A stretch of 64,000 nt of DNA, from positions 1 through 64,000 of the forward strand of contig ONLU01000003.1 of the NCBI GenBank assembly GCA_900318795.1, given 5' to 3'. Source of the stretch: an uncultured Prevotellaceae bacterium (GTDB taxonomy: Bacteria; Bacteroidota; Bacteroidia; Bacteroidales; Bacteroidaceae). Positions within the stretch are counted from its first letter, which is position 1; the number at the start of each line of letters is the position of its first letter. Under the pieces are notes generated by a model. That model was not told the origin of the DNA. It saw nothing but the letters and a program-made list of their open reading frames with translations, and made no database searches. This document shows positions 41,783 to 51,506 of the stretch, one piece after another. Position numbers and translations under genes: made by a program.

Positions 41783-43297
41783 TCAACGCTTCATGACCTT
41801 CTTGACGGTTCCATCGGCTGTGCGGACAATGCGTATCGGACCATATTCACAGAGCACCTGCGCGACGCCGGTAACGGTCTGAATGCCAATGGCTGTCGCT
41901 GACTTCATGAAGTCGAAGGAAGCCTTGCCGTCCTGCACGTCCATGTTGGTGATGGGTTTGTTCATGAACAGGGTGCCGTCCGAATTGGCATTCCACAGCT
42001 TGGCGGCAGGGGTAGACGTATTGGTCAATGAGTTGGTCAATGAGTTGGTCAATAATTCGCTCTTTTGATAAGGATAAGCCCAGTCCTTGGAAAAACTCGC
42101 ACTTGTAATGTTTAAATTGTTGGCAGGGAAGATGAGGTAGTGCTGACGAGAAGATGTGTTGACATAAGTCGTCACGCTGACCCAAAGGACAGGATCAAAG
42201 TCAACATGGAAGACCAAGATGCCCCGGCCGGGCAGACTTTCATCCCATCCTTTCTGCTGTCGGTTCTCCACGATGTAATACTCGTTTTGAAAACCATCGT
42301 TGCGGATGAGGTAAGCCTGAGGGCCATCACTCAGAGCAGGCATATTGGTAATGGTTGTCGCTTCCTTCAACTCAGTAGGTGTGAGCCAGCCCATGAGCCA
42401 GCGCTCGTGGGCAGAATAGCCTGCAGGACAATAGCCGTCGCCGTTATAATTGCCATAGTCCATGATATCCCAGCGCCAAACGTAAGACTTGCTACTTTGA
42501 TAAAAGTCGGGGAATCCGAAACAATGGGTGTATTCGTGACAGATGGTGCCGAAAGAGCCGTAGTCATTATTTTTGGTCAGTTCGGCCAAGGCACAGTAGC
42601 AGTCTACCTTGTACTCCTTGCCTTCGTAGGTGACGGGGACGGGGTCGCAGTAGACACCATTCTTACCATCTTTCAGGTGTTCGCTCATCCACCCCTGGTG
42701 CGGCCAAATCAGATTGGAGCCAGAGCTGTCGTTCATACCGTGGCCGGCATAGACAATGAGCAGCTGGTTGACGAATCCGTCGCCGTTCCAGTCGTAGAGG
42801 CTCCAGTCGATATGGCGGGTACTGAGCACCTCCATGATGTCCTGCACCAGATACTGCGAGTTCTCATCGTTAGCATTCGTGCTGGCATACTTCACGGCAT
42901 CGCCTTTCACCTTGACATAAACCAAGTCGAAGGTCAGGTCGAAGTTGCCATAGCTTTGCGCATAGAAATAGTCGTGAACAGAGCCCTTGAAGGGTGCCTC
43001 GGACAGGTTCTTCGTATTGAAGATTTTATTCCATTGTGCCAAGGTAGCTTCCTCGTTGCCCTTGAAGGGCCGGTCGTTGAACTCCACCATGACCGTCAGT
43101 TGATGACGCTCACCATGATAGAAGTCACCGCCAGTCTGCTTGGTCTGGCCGCTGGTAGCACCACGACGTAGCGCCATGCCCTCCGGCCTTGGGGTCCCCA
43201 CGCGACAGCCGCGCATAAGAAAGTCTTCTGCTGCCGTAGTCAGCGAGACACACAGCAGCAGAAGAACGAGCGATATCTTACATCTAACGTCAGACAT
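41783..43297 (-). CDS. M6-family zinc metalloprotease, secreted
   Basis: 504 aa with a signal peptide (LVLLLLCVSLTTAAE). The immune-inhibitor-A-like core includes LTVMVEFNDRPFKG, DYFYAQSYGNFDLTFDLV, a calcium-loop-like DWNGDGFVNQLLIVYAGHG, and the zinc site CHEYTHCFGFPDFY (HExxH variant HEYTH, near residue 250). C-terminal SLTNSLTN repeats (near residue 420) come from a 12-bp tandem repeat. The protein ends in a short basic tail VKKVMKR. It is probably exported to the cell surface or the medium. The first codons overlap a heptad array (43277-43318). Confidence 0.82.
   Translation of the reverse strand: MSDVRCKISLVLLLLCVSLTTAAEDFLMRGCRVGTPRPEGMALRRGATSGQTKQTGGDFYHGERHQLTVMVEFNDRPFKGNEEATLAQWNKIFNTKNLSEAPFKGSVHDYFYAQSYGNFDLTFDLVYVKVKGDAVKYASTNANDENSQYLVQDIMEVLSTRHIDWSLYDWNGDGFVNQLLIVYAGHGMNDSSGSNLIWPHQGWMSEHLKDGKNGVYCDPVPVTYEGKEYKVDCYCALAELTKNNDYGSFGTICHEYTHCFGFPDFYQSSKSYVWRWDIMDYGNYNGDGYCPAGYSAHERWLMGWLTPTELKEATTITNMPALSDGPQAYLIRNDGFQNEYYIVENRQQKGWDESLPGRGILVFHVDFDPVLWVSVTTYVNTSSRQHYLIFPANNLNITSASFSKDWAYPYQKSELLTNSLTNSLTNTSTPAAKLWNANSDGTLFMNKPITNMDVQDGKASFDFMKSATAIGIQTVTGVAQVLCEYGPIRIVRTADGTVKKVMKR
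42021..42056. repeat. 12-bp tandem repeat inside the M6 protease gene
   Basis: TTGGTCAATGAG occurs twice plus TTGGTCAATAAT. It is in frame and encodes the NSLTNSLTN stretch on the minus strand; copy number changes would keep the frame. Confidence 0.8.
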
Positions 43298-43318
43298 CTT
43301 ACTTCTTACATCCTGTCG
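43277..43318. repeat. Heptad array at the fumarase/M6 boundary
   Basis: Six 7-bp units: TCTTACA, TCTAACG, TCAGACA, TCTTACT, TCTTACA, TCCTGTC. It spans the M6 protease start codon and the 3' end of the fumarase gene. Confidence 0.7.
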
Positions 43319-44954
43319 GGCACCAGGGTTTCAACTGCTTGAAGAAGTCGTTACCCTTGTCGTCCACGAGGATGAAGGCGGGGAAGTCCTCGACGGTAAT
43401 CTTCCAGATGGCCTCCATGCCCAACTCGGGATATTCCACACACTCAATGCTCTTGATAGAACTCTGGGACAGTACAGCAGCCACACCGCCGATGGTACCC
43501 AGATAGAAACCGCCGTGCTTCTTGCAAGCCTCGGTCACCACGTCGCTGCGGTTGCCCTTGGCTATCATCACGAGGCTGGCGCCCTGGTCCTGGAACTCGT
43601 CCACGTAGGGGTCCATACGGTTGGCCGTGGTCGGGCCCATAGAACCGCAGGGATAGCCCTCGGGGGTCTTGGCAGGACCGGCATAGAGCACGGGATACTT
43701 CTTGAAGTAGTCGGGCATACCCTCGCCAGCATCCAGACGCGCCTTCAGCTTGGCATGTGCAATGTCGCGTGCCACGATGATGGTGCCCTTCAGGTTGACA
43801 CGGGTGCTGACGGGATACTTGGTCAGCTCGGCACGTACGGAGTCGATGCCCTTGTCCAAGTCAATCTCGATGGTGTTGGCACCCTCGCCGGCCTTGGCAT
43901 ACTCAGCGGGAATCAGTTCAGCAGGATTGGTGTCCATCTTCTCCAGCCAGATGCCGTCAGCATTGATCTTGGCCTTGATGTTGCGGTCTGCCGAACAGCT
44001 GACGCCCATGCCGATAGGACAAGAGGCACCATGACGGGGCAGACGGATGACGCGGATGTCGTGAGCCAGGGCCTTGCCGCCGAACTGGGCGCCCAAGCCA
44101 ATCTTGTGAGCCTCGTCGAGCAACTTCTGCTCCAGGTCGACGTCGCGGAAGGCACGACCCGTCTCGTCACCCGTGGTGGGCAGCGAGTCGTAGTACTTGA
44201 TGCTGGCCAGCTTGACTGTCAGCAGGTTCTTCTCGGCAGAAGTACCGCCGATGACGAAGGCAATATGATAGGGAGGACAAGCGGCAGTACCCAGCGACTT
44301 CATCTTCTCGACCAGGAAGGGCAACAGCGTGCCTTCGTTCTGGATGGTTGCCTTGGTCATGGGATAGAAGTAGGTCTTGTTGGCAGAGCCACCACCCTTG
44401 GCCACCATGACGAAACGGTACTCAGCACCTTCGGTGGCCTCGATGTCAATCTGTGCAGGCAGGTTGCAACGTGTGTTCACCTCGTCGTACATGTTCAGCG
44501 GAGCATTCTGCGAATAGCGCAGGTTGTCCTGGGTGAACGTGTTATAGACGCCACGGCTCAGCGCTTCCTCGTCCTCGAAGCCTGTCCACACCTGCTGGCC
44601 CTTCTCGCCATGGATGATAGCCGTACCGGTGTCCTGGCAGAAAGGCAGGACGCCACGGGCTGCCACCTCGGCATTGCGCAGGAACTGCAGAGCCACATAC
44701 TTGTCGTTCTCAGAAGCCTCAGGGTCGTTCAGGATGGCAGCCACCTGCAGGTTGTGCTCACGACGCAGCGTGAACTCCACATCGTGGAAAGCCTGCTGAG
44801 CCAGCAGCGTCAGGGCCTCCTTCGACACCTTGACAATCTGCTTACCCTCAAACTCACCTGTCGTCACGCCTTCTTTCGAGAGCAGACGGTATTCGGTTTT
44901 GTCTTCGCCCAACTGGAACATTGGGGCGTACTTGAAATCAACTACATTTGCCAT
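43299..44954 (-). CDS. Class I fumarate hydratase (iron-sulfur)
   Basis: A 551-aa oxygen-sensitive [4Fe-4S] fumarase interconverting fumarate and malate. Segments typical of the alpha part are [32 protein letters not shown] and [20 protein letters not shown] (cluster cysteines in each). The beta part includes [20 protein letters not shown] and [20 protein letters not shown]. The start at [11 protein letters not shown] (44954) is used; the frame is open further upstream but crosses the promoter box. Located just after it, with no real gap, is the M6 protease. The enzyme fits the reductive TCA branch of anaerobic Bacteroidales. Confidence 0.92.
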   Translation of the reverse strand: MANVVDFKYAPMFQLGEDKTEYRLLSKEGVTTGEFEGKQIVKVSKEALTLLAQQAFHDVEFTLRREHNLQVAAILNDPEASENDKYVALQFLRNAEVAARGVLPFCQDTGTAIIHGEKGQQVWTGFEDEEALSRGVYNTFTQDNLRYSQNAPLNMYDEVNTRCNLPAQIDIEATEGAEYRFVMVAKGGGSANKTYFYPMTKATIQNEGTLLPFLVEKMKSLGTAACPPYHIAFVIGGTSAEKNLLTVKLASIKYYDSLPTTGDETGRAFRDVDLEQKLLDEAHKIGLGAQFGGKALAHDIRVIRLPRHGASCPIGMGVSCSADRNIKAKINADGIWLEKMDTNPAELIPAEYAKAGEGANTIEIDLDKGIDSVRAELTKYPVSTRVNLKGTIIVARDIAHAKLKARLDAGEGMPDYFKKYPVLYAGPAKTPEGYPCGSMGPTTANRMDPYVDEFQDQGASLVMIAKGNRSDVVTEACKKHGGFYLGTIGGVAAVLSQSSIKSIECVEYPELGMEAIWKITVEDFPAFILVDDKGNDFFKQLKPWCPTGCKK

Positions 44955-45006
44955 AATCGTATTTGTATTTGTTTTTAGTTGTATAAACGTTACTAATTCC
45001 AGCGCA

Positions 45007-45014
45007 CAAAGGTA
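45007..45014 (-). promoter_or_regulatory. -7 box of the fumarase gene
   Basis: The minus strand reads TACCTTTG 52 bp upstream of the ATG at 44954. Confidence 0.6.
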
Positions 45015-45130
45015 CGAAATAATTGCAAAAAACATGCACACGAAGCCGATTTTTTTATTCTTTGCACCGACATGCAACATCAGGAAAAGTAAATGCGACA
45101 ACTGACATAGGGCATTTGTGGTTTTTTTCT

Positions 45131-45138
45131 TACCTTTG
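45131..45138 (+). promoter_or_regulatory. -7 box of the GH43 gene
   Basis: TACCTTTG lies 30 bp upstream of the ATG at 45169; no well-spaced -33 TTTG. Confidence 0.6.
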
Positions 45139-45168
45139 CAACACAAATGACAACATCAAGTTAACACT

Positions 45169-46737
45169 ATGAACCAGAAACTGTTTTTAATGCTGTTTTC
45201 TCTGCTGTTCATCGCCAGCGGGGCAAGAGCAACAAAGTTTGAGAACCCTGTGATCAACGCTGACGTACCCGACCCGGACATCATCCGGGTGGGCGACACC
45301 TTCTACATGGTCAGCACAACGATGCACCTGATGCCGGGAGCCCCCGTCATGAAGTCGAAGGACCTGGTAAACTGGGAAATTGCCAGCTATGTGTTTGACC
45401 GTCTGACGGACACGCCCAACTACGACCTGCAGGGATGTTCTGCCTATGGCCGCGGACAATGGGCCACATCGCTACGCTATCACAACGGGAAGTTCTACAT
45501 ACTCTTCTCGCCCAACGACAAACCGTGGCGCTCGTACATCTATGAGTCGGAACGGGCCGAGGGGCCTTGGCGTCTGGTGTCGCGTCCCCGCCACTTCCAC
45601 GACAACTCGCTGCTGTTCGACGAAGTGAACAACCGCGTATATGTCTTCTACGGCACAGGACAGCTGACGCAGCTGAAGAACGACCTCAGCGACGTAGAAC
45701 CCGGCGGTGTGGACATGCGCATCTTTGAACGCGACTCGACAGAGAACGGACTGTTGGAAGGCAGCCGGGCGCTGATGCACGACGGACGATACTACCTGCT
45801 GATGATCAGCTGGCCCCGAGGACACGTGCGCCGTCAGGTATGCTACAGGGCCGACAACATCAAAGGCCCATGGGAAAAGAAAGTGATTCTGGAAGACAAC
45901 TTCGACACATACGGCGGTGTGGGCCAGGGAACCATTGTCGACGGACCGGACGGACGCTGGTGGGGTGTCATTTTCCAAGACCGTGGTGCCATCGGACGTG
46001 TGCCGGTGCTGATGCCCTGCCGTTGGGTAGACGGCTGGCCCATGTTAGGCAACGAGCAGGGACATGTAGACAAAGAGATGGACATCCCCTACCCTGCACA
46101 CCAGCAGAAAGGCATTGTGGCTTCCGACGATTTTGACAGCGACAGGCTGAACCTCGTATGGCAATGGAACCACAACCCCATAGACAACGGCTGGTCACTC
46201 ACCGACCGGAAGGGATGGCTGCGGCTCAGGACTGCACGGCGGGCTGACAACCTCTTCACCGCTCTCAACACCCTGTCACAACGCATGACGGGACCGCGGA
46301 GCACCGCCACCATCAAGATGGACATCAGCCACATGAAGGATGGAGACCATGCCGGATTTGCCGCCTTCAACGGACACTCGGGCGTGCTGGACATCGCTCG
46401 GACAGGCAAGCGCTACGAACTCAGCATGAGCCGCCAAGTTGTCCATCTGCGCGACAGCGACAAGGCTGTAACGAAAGTAGACATCGAAGAGAAAGCACGT
46501 ATCACGCTGAGTCAGAAGACGATATGGCTCCGCATAGAAGCCGATTTCACCAACCATCAGGATCGTGCCACCTTCTATTACAGCACGGACGGAAAGACGT
46601 TCCGGCAACTGGGCTCCGACTTCCGCATGCAGTTTGACTATAGGAGGTTTTTCATGGGTACACGCTTTGCCATCTTCAACTATGCCACCAAGACATTGGG
46701 GGGATACATAGACGTGGATGACTATCGCCTAAAGTAG
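45169..46737 (+). CDS. GH43 glycoside hydrolase (xylosidase/arabinofuranosidase type)
   Basis: 522 aa with a signal peptide (LMLFSLLFIASGARA). The five-bladed propeller starts at FENPVINADVPDPDIIRVGD, containing the catalytic base Asp. DNSLLFDEVNNRVYVFYGTG and LLEGSRALMHDGRYYLLMIS follow; the Glu in LLEGS is the likely general acid. From about residue 310 a second beta-sandwich domain follows (VWQWNHNPIDNGWSLTDRKG, ATFYYSTDGKTFRQLG), as in GH43 enzymes with a concanavalin-like C-terminal domain. Expected substrates are arabinoxylan or related side chains. It is transcribed alone; no SusC/SusD genes are adjacent. Confidence 0.85.
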   Translation: MNQKLFLMLFSLLFIASGARATKFENPVINADVPDPDIIRVGDTFYMVSTTMHLMPGAPVMKSKDLVNWEIASYVFDRLTDTPNYDLQGCSAYGRGQWATSLRYHNGKFYILFSPNDKPWRSYIYESERAEGPWRLVSRPRHFHDNSLLFDEVNNRVYVFYGTGQLTQLKNDLSDVEPGGVDMRIFERDSTENGLLEGSRALMHDGRYYLLMISWPRGHVRRQVCYRADNIKGPWEKKVILEDNFDTYGGVGQGTIVDGPDGRWWGVIFQDRGAIGRVPVLMPCRWVDGWPMLGNEQGHVDKEMDIPYPAHQQKGIVASDDFDSDRLNLVWQWNHNPIDNGWSLTDRKGWLRLRTARRADNLFTALNTLSQRMTGPRSTATIKMDISHMKDGDHAGFAAFNGHSGVLDIARTGKRYELSMSRQVVHLRDSDKAVTKVDIEEKARITLSQKTIWLRIEADFTNHQDRATFYYSTDGKTFRQLGSDFRMQFDYRRFFMGTRFAIFNYATKTLGGYIDVDDYRLK

Positions 46738-46764
46738 GTATTTTGCGATTTTTCCGACTCTACG

Positions 46765-46825
46765 TTTGCATATTAAAGAAGAATTAGTTACTTTTGTAGG
46801 CGAAATACAAGACTACAAAAGTAAC
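46765..46825 (+). promoter_or_regulatory. Promoter overlapped by a perfect 13-bp inverted repeat
   Basis: TTTG (46765-46768), 20 bp, TACTTTTG (46789-46796). GTTACTTTTGTAG (46787-46799) and CTACAAAAGTAAC (46813-46825) are perfect inverted copies separated by 13 bp. They cover the -7 box and the first bases of the transcript. This is a likely operator for the gene at 46834. Confidence 0.6.
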
Positions 46826-46833
46826 ATTCTCCT

Positions 46834-47553
46834 ATGGCACAAACGCTTATCCGCTTGCTGGCATTATGCAGTATCTTGCTGGGATACTGCACGTTGCACG
46901 CACAGGTCATTAATGACGTACACAAATACGACGGGGAGCACAAAAACGAGACTTGGGGGTACATGACACTTGGCGACAACGTCATTACCGACTTTTTCTT
47001 CGGAATGGAGATGACCTACAAGCGTCATCTGTCCGACCGTTGGTACGTGCAGGGCGATGCCCAGATGCAGTTGGGCAAAAAGCTCTATTCGGTAGCCACA
47101 CAAGGTGCCTACCGGCTACCCTGGGGATGGTCGGACTTCTACGTAAAAGGCAAGGTGATGTATAACCACTATCAGCGGTGGCACACCAACGAGCTGGACA
47201 TGAGCCTGGGAGTCACCTGGGAGATGCCTTACTTCTACGTCCACCTGGGCGCATCGTACATTTACTTCCACATGCTCGACTTCGGCTATTGGGAACCGCT
47301 GACCATGAACATTGGCGCCGGCGTGAACATCCGTCCGCGATGGAACTCATGGAACATCGGAGTCTTTGCCCGCAACTACGACGACTTCTATTATGAAGGC
47401 TACAACCTGAACTGGGGTGTCAACTTCTATGCCAACCTGAAGAAGGACCTCCGGCTGTTTGGAGAAGTCAACATACGCCCTGCAGGCAGCATGAGCCAGC
47501 TGGCCACAAAGTATGAGAACTCATTTAAAATCGGACTAAAACATGTTTGGTGA
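46834..47553 (+). CDS. Outer-membrane beta-barrel protein of unknown function (DUF5020-like)
   Basis: 239 aa with a signal peptide (LLALCSILLGYCTLHAQ). The rest is a series of amphipathic strands (FFGMEMTYKRHL, WYVQGDAQMQLGKKLY, DFYVKGKVMYNHYQRWH, MNIGAGVNIRPRWNSWNIGV, NFYANLKKDLRLFGEVNI) ending in FKIGLKHVW with a terminal aromatic, typical of outer-membrane barrels. Possibly DUF5020/nucleoside-channel-like, from memory only. It ends 1 bp before the start codon of the phosphoesterase gene, so the two are co-expressed. Confidence 0.65.
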   Translation: MAQTLIRLLALCSILLGYCTLHAQVINDVHKYDGEHKNETWGYMTLGDNVITDFFFGMEMTYKRHLSDRWYVQGDAQMQLGKKLYSVATQGAYRLPWGWSDFYVKGKVMYNHYQRWHTNELDMSLGVTWEMPYFYVHLGASYIYFHMLDFGYWEPLTMNIGAGVNIRPRWNSWNIGVFARNYDDFYYEGYNLNWGVNFYANLKKDLRLFGEVNIRPAGSMSQLATKYENSFKIGLKHVW

Positions 47554-47554
47554 C

Positions 47555-48592
47555 ATGATGAAAAAGAACTATATAACCACTATCATCCTGCTGACTGTGC
47601 TGATGCTGACAGCCTGCGACAAAGTCAGCCCAACAGGTGTGCTGATTGCAAGTTCCGACGTGGACGACCGTGTAAAGATGTCGCACGAGTACTATCAGAT
47701 ACACAAACGTGAATATAACGTGCTGGTGGGCAGGAACGGAGAATATACCTTTCTGGTGGGTGCCGACAGCCACATGACGAACGACCCGGGACGCATGAAG
47801 GAAATGTTAGACAACGGCATAGACAACAACGACCTGTTCATAGCCCACCTGGGCGATATTGCAGACACCAAGGCAGAGTATTACATCAATCTGGACAGCG
47901 TGGTGCAGAAAGCCCGCGACAAGTATATCAAGAAGAACTACCACGAGGTAGTCGTCAAAGACGACAAGGACATAGAGCACGTCTTCTACCGAGAACCCCA
48001 CAGCACCGAACTGTACACCTTGGACCAGCTGAAAATGCCGTTCTACCCCGTTGTGGGCAACCATGACCTCACCAATAACGGATGGGCACTATGGACCAAC
48101 ATCTTCAACTCGTCGTTCTATACCGTCTTTATCTACGTCGGCGATGAAGAGGGACATCCCATTTACGACCATCTCATCTTCCTGGACACAGCCAGCGGCA
48201 CGCTGGGACGAGAGCAGATAGACCTGCTGGACGACGGTGCGCTGGACGACATGTTCAAAGTCAATCCCGACGGCAAGGTTCGCCACACCTTTGTCTTCGG
48301 GCATACCAACATCTTCCGCGTAGGCACCTTCGAACTGGCATCCACATTCCCACGTGAGGAGACGTACTATCTGTTGAACAAGTTTGACGAGTGGGACGCC
48401 GACATCGTGTTCTGCGGACATGTACACCAATGGGACGAACAGCACATCGGCGATGTGACCTACCTGACATTGGACTCCATGAGCGAAAGAAACAATCCCG
48501 AACCTGGAAACTATCTGGTAAGAGTGCATGTAAAAACGGACGGCTCCCTAAGCTGGGAACGCGTCCGTATGAATTATACCCCGAACAGGTAA
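47555..48592 (+). CDS. Calcineurin-like metallophosphoesterase lipoprotein
   Basis: About 345 aa. The start is ATG 47555 or 47558 (MMKKNYITTII), followed by a lipobox LMLTAC, so it is probably lipid-anchored. Metal-binding motifs of the calcineurin fold are visible: FLVGADSHMTN (D-x-H), IAHLGDIAD (GD), YPVVGNHDLTNN (GNHD) and IVFCGHVHQWD (GHxH). It lies directly downstream of the outer-membrane barrel gene, suggesting a shared envelope function such as release and uptake of phosphorylated compounds. That pairing is inference. Confidence 0.8.
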   Translation: MMKKNYITTIILLTVLMLTACDKVSPTGVLIASSDVDDRVKMSHEYYQIHKREYNVLVGRNGEYTFLVGADSHMTNDPGRMKEMLDNGIDNNDLFIAHLGDIADTKAEYYINLDSVVQKARDKYIKKNYHEVVVKDDKDIEHVFYREPHSTELYTLDQLKMPFYPVVGNHDLTNNGWALWTNIFNSSFYTVFIYVGDEEGHPIYDHLIFLDTASGTLGREQIDLLDDGALDDMFKVNPDGKVRHTFVFGHTNIFRVGTFELASTFPREETYYLLNKFDEWDADIVFCGHVHQWDEQHIGDVTYLTLDSMSERNNPEPGNYLVRVHVKTDGSLSWERVRMNYTPNR

Positions 48593-51490
48593 TCAGTATC
48601 CGAATACTTCCTCGAGCGTCAGTCGACGGATGGGAGCTATCTTTTCCAATGAGGGAATGTCGAGCTCCTTCTCGTCGCCAAGGATGAGGTAACGGTAGGG
48701 CTTGCGAGCCATCTGCTGTTGTTCGAAGCTAATTATATCCTGTAATGTAAGCTTCTGGACATCACGATACAACTTCTCATTGAGGTCGTAGTCAAGTCCC
48801 AGCCTTTTCATCGTAAGATAGCTGTAGAGCACATTCATCTTCTGCGTGCGTTGCGATGCCAACTGCTTGACAACGGCATCCTTGGCAATCTGGAAAGCAG
48901 CCTCCGACTGTGGAATGCTGTCGAGAATCTGGTGGAACTGGCGTACGCAATCCATCATCTTGTCGTTCTGGGTAATGATGTGGGTAAAGAAACTCTCAGG
49001 CTTATTCGCCTTGCTGGGGCGGTTGTATAAGGCAAAGGCATTATAGGCCAAGCCACGGGCCTCGCGCAACTCCTGGAAGACGATACCATTCATGCCTCCA
49101 CCAAAGTATTCGTTGAAAAGGGTGACGGTAGCAGCCTCGTCAGGATTGAAAGCACGTCCCTCGTTATGGAACATACGCATGTAGATGTTCTTGGCATCAT
49201 AGGGGGCAATCCATATCTCGTTCTGAGGAGTCTCAGCCTCCTTGTAAGCCACGCCATGAGGCACATCCTGCAACTGCCCGGGTGTCTTATGCACCTTGGT
49301 CACCATAGCCGTCAATTCCTTCTCAGACAGCGGACCATAATATAATATGGTATGTTTTTTTGCGCTGAGGTTCTTCAGCAGGTCCAGCAACTGCTGTGCA
49401 TCAGCACTACGCAACTGCTGTTCGGTCATGACGTCGCGACTGGAGTTGTGAGGACCATAGACACCATACTGATAAAGATAGCTAAAGCAGGTGCGCTGGT
49501 CTTTCTTGGCATCGTCGCGATCCTTCAAGATCAAGTCTACGAACTGGGAATATGACTGTTTGTCTGCCTTGGCGTTATGCAGCACTTCCTCCAACAGCTG
49601 AAGGGCGGCGGGCATGTTCTCGCTCAAACCGGACAAAGAGATATTCATATTGTCACCATTGACATTGACGCTGTAGTTACAAGCCAGCTTATAGAACTGC
49701 TGCTTGATGTCGGTAGCTGTCAGCTTGTCGGTGCCTACATAGTCAAGGTAGCCGCTGGCTATATCGTAACGGTTGTCGTCCTGAAGACCGAAGTCATAGC
49801 GGAACACGAGATTGAACAGCTGGTTGTCCACGTTTTGCTTATACAGGAGGGGCAGGCCCTTCTTAACCTCGCCAACGGTCAAGTCGCGCTGGTAGTCCAG
49901 GAACTGGGGCTGGATAGGTTCCACCTTGGCGTTCTGGACGTCCTTCACAAACTGACTCACCTGGTCGCGGTTGGTGGGTATCGGCGTAATGGCGGGTTTG
50001 TCTATCTTCTTCTGCAGCGAGTCGACGCCCTGCTTCTTGAAGACGGTGGCATAGCCGTTGGTGAAGAAGCGGTTGGCAAAGTCAACCACCTGCTGCTTGG
50101 TCATCTTCGAGATACGGTCCATCAGCCCCGTTTGCTGTTGCCAGGACTTACCGTTGATAAAGGCATTCATGTGCTGGCGCACCCGCCATTGGTTATTGTC
50201 GAGCGCACGCTGATAGTTCAACTTCTTATTATTGATGACCGAAGGCAGCAAATCGTCTGAGAAGTTGCCCTTCTTCAGGTTGTCAATCTCAGCCAGCATC
50301 AAAGCACGGACATCCTCCAGCGACTGTCCGGGTTTAGGCATACCCACCAGGACGAATGTCGAATAGTCCTGCATGGTCTGCAGCCCACCCTGTGCCACCT
50401 GCACCTTCATGGGCTGGTTGAGGTTCAGGTCAAAGATGCCTGCCTTGCCGTTGCTCAGCAGGTCTTCGATGACTTCAAGCGTGTCGCATTGCAGGTCGCT
50501 GGCCTTCTTAGCCTGCCATCCCATCCAGATCTGGTCGGCCTGCTGACCGATAATAGTCGTGTCTGAAGGAGCAGTCAGCACACGCTGCTTCGGGAATACA
50601 GGCTGCGACACATCGGCAGCGGGCTTCCATTGTCCGAAATAACGGTCTATGACAGCCACCGTCTTGTCGGGATCAAAGTCGCCAGCCATGCAGACTGCCA
50701 CATTGTTGGGCACATACCACTTGTTGAAGTAGTTCTTGATATTCGTAATAGAAGGATTCTTCAGGTGTTCCTGCGTACCGATGGTGGTCTGCGTTCCATA
50801 GGGATGTGTAGGGGTGAGTTTCTTTCCCAGGGCACTCCATATCTTGTCACCATCGTCCGTCAGGTACATGTTATACTCCTCATAAACGGCCTCCAGCTCG
50901 GTGTGGAAACCACGAATCACCATGTGCTGGAAACGGTCGGCCTGAATCTTGGCCCAGTTTTCTATCTCGTTCGAAGGAATATCCTCCGTATAGCAGGTGA
51001 CGTCGTTAGAGGTGAAGGCATTGGTACCCTGAGCACCGATAGCAGCCATCAGTTTGTCGTACTCATTGGGAATGAAATACTGGGCGGCAACCTGTGACAC
51101 GCTGTCAATCTCGTGATAGGCCTGCTTGCGGGCTACAGGATCTGTCAGCTTACGATAGGCCTCGTAACGCTTTTCTATCTCGTCGAGCAAGGGCGCTTCT
51201 GCTGTCGGATTGTTGGTACCAAACAACTTGGTTCCCTTGAACATCAGATGCTCCAGGTAGTGGGCCAAGCCCGTCGTCTCGGCAGGGTCGTTCTTAGAGC
51301 CCGTGCGCACGGCGATGTAGGTCTGAATACGCGGCTTGTCCTTATTGACAGAAAGATACACCTTCAATCCGTTGTCAAGCGTGTAGATGCGAGTCTTCGT
51401 CAGATCGCCCTGGACGGTCTCGTACTTGTAGTCTTTAGCCTGAGCGGTCATCCCGAGCGCGAGCAGGCATGTCAGTAATAAAGATTTCAT
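48593..51490 (-). CDS. M16-family zinc peptidase, exported
   Basis: 965 aa with a signal peptide (MKSLLLTCLLALGMTAQA). The inverted zinc site HxxEH is in TTGLAHYLEHLMFKG (His77, Glu80, His81), with the third ligand in TELEAVYEEYNMY. Two M16 repeats are present: the active N-terminal half and a second, non-catalytic half (FGGGMNGIVFQELREARGLA near 800) forming the other bowl. It is a pitrilysin-like periplasmic peptidase. It is the third gene of the hflX-DUF4954-M16 minus-strand run, 16 bp after DUF4954. Confidence 0.9.
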   Translation of the reverse strand: MKSLLLTCLLALGMTAQAKDYKYETVQGDLTKTRIYTLDNGLKVYLSVNKDKPRIQTYIAVRTGSKNDPAETTGLAHYLEHLMFKGTKLFGTNNPTAEAPLLDEIEKRYEAYRKLTDPVARKQAYHEIDSVSQVAAQYFIPNEYDKLMAAIGAQGTNAFTSNDVTCYTEDIPSNEIENWAKIQADRFQHMVIRGFHTELEAVYEEYNMYLTDDGDKIWSALGKKLTPTHPYGTQTTIGTQEHLKNPSITNIKNYFNKWYVPNNVAVCMAGDFDPDKTVAVIDRYFGQWKPAADVSQPVFPKQRVLTAPSDTTIIGQQADQIWMGWQAKKASDLQCDTLEVIEDLLSNGKAGIFDLNLNQPMKVQVAQGGLQTMQDYSTFVLVGMPKPGQSLEDVRALMLAEIDNLKKGNFSDDLLPSVINNKKLNYQRALDNNQWRVRQHMNAFINGKSWQQQTGLMDRISKMTKQQVVDFANRFFTNGYATVFKKQGVDSLQKKIDKPAITPIPTNRDQVSQFVKDVQNAKVEPIQPQFLDYQRDLTVGEVKKGLPLLYKQNVDNQLFNLVFRYDFGLQDDNRYDIASGYLDYVGTDKLTATDIKQQFYKLACNYSVNVNGDNMNISLSGLSENMPAALQLLEEVLHNAKADKQSYSQFVDLILKDRDDAKKDQRTCFSYLYQYGVYGPHNSSRDVMTEQQLRSADAQQLLDLLKNLSAKKHTILYYGPLSEKELTAMVTKVHKTPGQLQDVPHGVAYKEAETPQNEIWIAPYDAKNIYMRMFHNEGRAFNPDEAATVTLFNEYFGGGMNGIVFQELREARGLAYNAFALYNRPSKANKPESFFTHIITQNDKMMDCVRQFHQILDSIPQSEAAFQIAKDAVVKQLASQRTQKMNVLYSYLTMKRLGLDYDLNEKLYRDVQKLTLQDIISFEQQQMARKPYRYLILGDEKELDIPSLEKIAPIRRLTLEEVFGY

Positions 51491-51506
51491 TGTTTTCCTA
51501 ATTTAT

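Noticed and set aside
43140-44978. A 612-codon plus-strand open frame opposite the fumarase gene
   Set aside because: It mirrors the codon pattern of the highly conserved fumarase on the other strand, has no recognisable motifs and no promoter. It is an antisense shadow.
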